This document shows, piece by piece, positions 5,555-7,740 of a DNA stretch of 7,740 bases. Every line of letters begins with the position of its first letter. The stretch's first letter is position 1. The DNA lies in assembly GCA_027064285.1 (NCBI GenBank), contig JAMOPX010000192.1, positions 1 to 7,740 of the forward strand, read 5' to 3'. The notes under the pieces were generated by a model, which had not been told where the DNA came from, ran no database searches, and was given only the letters and a program-made list of their open reading frames with translations. The DNA is from Desulfobacterales bacterium. GTDB lineage: Bacteria > Desulfobacterota > DSM-4660 > Desulfatiglandales > JALVZP01. The position numbers were made by a program, and so were the translations under genes.

Positions 5555-6934
5555 ATGAATATCCATAAAATTACTTTACCAGAATCAGAGCTTCCGCGTC
5601 AATGGTATAATATCTTACCTGATCTTCCAGTCCCATTAGAGCCTCCACTTCATCCAGAGACAGGAAAACCTGTATCGCCTGAGGACCTTTCTCCTATATT
5701 TCCAATGCCTTTGATTGAGCAGGAAGTAAGTAATCAGAGATATATAGATATTCCAGAGGAAGTGCTTGAAAAGTATGCCTTGTGGAGACCAACACCTCTG
5801 TATAGGGCATATGGTTTAGAGGAATATTTGGGAACTCCTGCAAAGATATATTTTAAAAATGAAGGGGTAAGTCCTGCAGGCAGCCATAAGCCCAACACCG
5901 CAATACCCCAGGCATATTACAATAAGATCTCTGGTACAAAAAGAATAACAACAGAAACAGGAGCTGGACAGTGGGGAAGTGCCCTTGCTTTTGCATGTGC
6001 TTTATTTGGCCTTGAATGTAAGGTGTATATGGTAAAAATAAGTTATCAACAAAAACCTTATAGAAGAATTATGATGGAGACATGGGGAGCAAAGTGCATT
6101 CCAAGTCCGAGTCCAGAGACAGAGGCGGGCAGAAGGATCTTAGAGAAGGACCCAGACTCTCCTGGCAGTCTTGGAATAGCTATAAGTGAGGCAGTAGAGG
6201 AAGCAGTAAAGGACGAAAATACAAAATATGCCTTGGGAAGCGTATTGAACCATGTGCTTTTACATCAGACCGTAAATGGTATTGAATGCATAAGGCAGTT
6301 TGAACTAATCGGAGAATATCCAGATGTGATAATTGGATGTGTTGGGGGAGGAAGCAATTTTGCTGGAAATTGTCTGCCATTTGTAAGAGACAAGATAAAT
6401 GGTAAGGACATAGACATAATTGCTGTTGAGCCTGCTGCATGTCCTACTATAACAAAAGGGCCTTTTGCTTATGACTTTGGAGATACCGCACGCATGACCC
6501 CCCTTCTTCCCATGCATACACTTGGACATAACTTTGTTCCAAAACCATTTCATGCAGGAGGACTCAGGTATCATGGAATGGCACCAATTGTGAGCCATCT
6601 TGTAGAGCTGGGTCTTGTTAGAGCAGTTGCTGTGCAACAATTGGAGACATTTAAGGCCGGAATAACATTTGCGAGGACAGAGGGTTTTATAAGTGCTCCT
6701 GAGGCAAATCATGCCATAGCAGTAGCAATTCAGGAAGCAATAAAGGCAAAAGAAGAAGGCAAAGAAAAGGTTATACTTTTCAACTGGAGTGGACACGGAC
6801 TTGTGGATATGGCCGCATACGATGCGTATTTAAGAGGTGAGCTGAGAGATTACTCTCTTCCGGATGAAGAAATAAAAGGAGCTCTCAAAGAAATAAATAC
6901 TTTTCCCAAACCAAGGCTTAGCAAAAGGAGCTAA
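5555..6934 (+). CDS. trpB: Tryptophan synthase beta chain, TrpB2 type (stand-alone)
   Basis: PLP enzyme that condenses indole with serine to make tryptophan. The 459-aa length exceeds the roughly 400 aa of TrpB1, and the N-terminal extension with PLHPETGKPVSPEDLSPIFP (31-50) marks the TrpB2 subgroup. Key residues seen: WRPTPLYRA (77-85), the PLP-binding Lys112 in GSHKPN, the catalytic Glu134 in TETGAGQWG, the cofactor phosphate loop GGGSN (264-268), TEGFISAPEANHA (375-387) and NWSGHG (410-415). Nothing is missing or broken. Proteins of this group often work without TrpA, taking free indole, and some are reported to use O-phosphoserine; which applies here is unknown. No trpA, trpC or other trp gene is in the window, so a role in indole salvage or as a second copy beside a trp-operon TrpB1 is possible. 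It is divergent from tilS and convergent with the amidase gene, its stop codon overlapping that gene's by 4 nt. Confidence 0.96.
   Translation: MNIHKITLPESELPRQWYNILPDLPVPLEPPLHPETGKPVSPEDLSPIFPMPLIEQEVSNQRYIDIPEEVLEKYALWRPTPLYRAYGLEEYLGTPAKIYFKNEGVSPAGSHKPNTAIPQAYYNKISGTKRITTETGAGQWGSALAFACALFGLECKVYMVKISYQQKPYRRIMMETWGAKCIPSPSPETEAGRRILEKDPDSPGSLGIAISEAVEEAVKDENTKYALGSVLNHVLLHQTVNGIECIRQFELIGEYPDVIIGCVGGGSNFAGNCLPFVRDKINGKDIDIIAVEPAACPTITKGPFAYDFGDTARMTPLLPMHTLGHNFVPKPFHAGGLRYHGMAPIVSHLVELGLVRAVAVQQLETFKAGITFARTEGFISAPEANHAIAVAIQEAIKAKEEGKEKVILFNWSGHGLVDMAAYDAYLRGELRDYSLPDEEIKGALKEINTFPKPRLSKRS
5573..5602 (-). promoter_or_regulatory. Candidate sigma-70-type promoter for the tilS operon, inside trpB
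   Basis: On the minus strand TTGACG (5602-5597; five of six consensus bases) and TAAAGT (5578-5573; four of six) are separated by 18 bp. Transcription would begin near 5566 and give a leader of about 38 nt before the tilS ATG. The gap between the divergent starts is only 26 bp, so a tilS promoter has to lie within trpB coding sequence if transcription starts close by. Motif matching by eye in A+T-rich DNA is weak evidence. Confidence 0.35.
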
Positions 6935-7740
6935 TAGGTTGCAGAAGCAATATTTTGTATCTCTTTTATGTACTTTTGGATTCCCTTAGCTATTCCTATG
7001 GCAATCATCTTCTCGTATTTTTTGCTTAGGAGTCTTTTTCTTTCAAGCCAATTTGTTATATATCCTACTTCTATCAGAACAGCGGGCATACGTGCTCCTA
7101 CAAGCACATAAAATGGGCCTTGTTTTACCCCAAGGTTGTGGACATATCTGTATCTTTTTCGTAAAGTGTTTATTACTCCCTCCTGTATATCATATGCAAG
7201 TTTGCTTGATTCGTGAATCTTTGTGTTTAACATAAGCTCGCTAATTATAGATTGAAGATCACTTATGTTTTTCTCAGATGTGGCATTTTCTCTTGCTGCT
7301 ACAAGAATGGCTCGTTCATCAGTTGCCATATTCAAGAAATAGGTTTCTACTCCTCTTATTCTTCTATTTCTGTGAGCATTTACATGAATCGAAATAAACA
7401 GATCAGCCTTTCTTAGGTTTGCAATAGCTGTCCTTTTTTCAAGAGGAAGATATATGTCTTTTGTCCTTGTAAGATACACCTCATATCCCATTTTCCTTAG
7501 CCTCTTTGCCAAAATCTTTGCGATTCTAAGTGTTATATCCTTTTCTTTTATCCCACCCCATATACATCCTGGATCTCTTCCTCCATGACCAGGATCTATG
7601 ACTATTCTTCTGACTCCAAGCCCAAGCTGTCTCGCAAGAGATATTGTATTGTCTTTTTTCTTTACCTTTCGTATTCCTTTTCTTACCCTTTTTTTTGTTA
7701 ATTTTTTTAAATTAGCTTTTAACTTCTTCTTTTGAGGCCT
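6931..7740 (-). CDS. N-acetylmuramoyl-L-alanine amidase (Amidase_3, AmiC-like), N-terminus beyond right edge
   Basis: Zinc hydrolase that cleaves the amide between N-acetylmuramic acid and L-Ala in peptidoglycan, typically for daughter-cell separation in the periplasm. The frame is open to the window edge, giving 269 residues without a convincing start. A TTG at 7512 would begin downstream of the first zinc ligand and is not the start. Visible in order: a highly basic segment (1-29), the linker SLARQLGLG (34-42), the zinc His52 in DPGHGGRDPG, the zinc Glu66 in KEKDIT, His119 in SIHVNAH, an inserted helical stretch (about 137-190), and the catalytic Glu224 in VLIEVGYITN. All four key residues are present, so it should be active. 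The inserted helix resembles the segment that blocks the active site in AmiB/AmiC enzymes until an EnvC- or NlpD-type activator binds; that is inference. A signal peptide and any AMIN domain would lie outside the window. The gene converges on trpB. Confidence 0.95.
   Translation of the reverse strand, partial: RPQKKKLKANLKKLTKKRVRKGIRKVKKKDNTISLARQLGLGVRRIVIDPGHGGRDPGCIWGGIKEKDITLRIAKILAKRLRKMGYEVYLTRTKDIYLPLEKRTAIANLRKADLFISIHVNAHRNRRIRGVETYFLNMATDERAILVAARENATSEKNISDLQSIISELMLNTKIHESSKLAYDIQEGVINTLRKRYRYVHNLGVKQGPFYVLVGARMPAVLIEVGYITNWLERKRLLSKKYEKMIAIGIAKGIQKYIKEIQNIASATY
6939..6958 (+). terminator. Possible weak terminator of trpB inside the amidase 3' end
   Basis: TTGC, loop AGAA, GCAA (6939-6950) can form a 4-bp hairpin, extended by one G-U pair, followed by the T-rich TATTTTGT. 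The stem is short for an intrinsic terminator. It is the only hairpin I see close to the convergent stops, and it lies in codons of the amidase tail. Confidence 0.2.

Noticed and set aside
6180..6796. Two minus-strand open frames opposite trpB
   Set aside because: They lie fully within a complete, well-conserved trpB, have no ribosome binding sites of note, and their Cys/His/Leu-rich composition is typical of antisense frames.
7053..7235. Plus-strand 60-aa open frame
   Set aside because: It is antisense to the amidase catalytic domain, and no start signal or recognisable motif was seen.
6931..7512. Amidase starting at TTG 7512
   Set aside because: This start would cut off the DPGHGG zinc motif and the Glu ligand, which are in the same open frame upstream; the gene continues past the right edge.
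1..7740. CRISPR array, insertion sequence, tRNA gene or prophage
   Set aside because: No regularly spaced repeats, terminal inverted repeats, transposase motifs or tRNA-like cloverleaf were seen. The integrase-like protein lacks a catalytic domain and is locked into an overlapping operon, so it is not evidence of a mobile element.

Overview
The window is almost wall-to-wall protein-coding DNA from an A+T-rich bacterium. Seven genes are visible, and the only noncoding gap is 26 bp. Arginine is written mostly with AGA/AGG, isoleucine often with ATA, and the proteins are rich in Lys and Glu. The AmiC-like amidase linker (SLARQLGLGVRRIVIDPGHGG), the TVGYRE-type two-helix K+ channel and the stand-alone TrpB2 resemble what is seen in Desulfobacterota/deltaproteobacteria and related, often thermophilic, anaerobes. 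That assignment is an inference from family resemblance and codon style, not a database result.

Layout. Positions 1-5528 (minus strand) hold a tightly packed five-gene block, transcribed right to left: tilS (tRNA-Ile lysidine synthetase), an unrecognised 242-aa protein with an integrase-like N-terminal helical region, a large MscS-family mechanosensitive channel, hpt (hypoxanthine phosphoribosyltransferase), and a two-helix potassium channel with an RCK domain that runs off the left edge. Every junction overlaps by 1 to 14 nt, so the block looks like one translationally coupled operon. On this reading the MscS protein starts at a TTG (3365) rather than at the farther upstream ATG (3413).

Positions 5529-5554 form the divergent intergenic region. 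It holds only the trpB ribosome binding site, so any promoters must lie inside the flanking genes; a candidate for the tilS block lies within the first codons of trpB. Positions 5555-6934 (plus strand) encode an orphan TrpB2-type tryptophan synthase beta chain with no trp genes beside it. Its stop codon overlaps that of a convergent zinc-dependent N-acetylmuramoyl-L-alanine amidase (minus strand, 6931 to beyond the right edge).

How the genes fit together. The operon mixes translation fidelity (TilS), purine salvage (Hpt) and two ion channels connected with turgor (MscS-type and K+). tilS and hpt are neighbours in many bacteria; here two genes separate them. I see no CRISPR array, insertion sequence, tRNA or rRNA gene, or riboswitch. 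The least explained gene is the 242-aa protein between tilS and the MscS channel.
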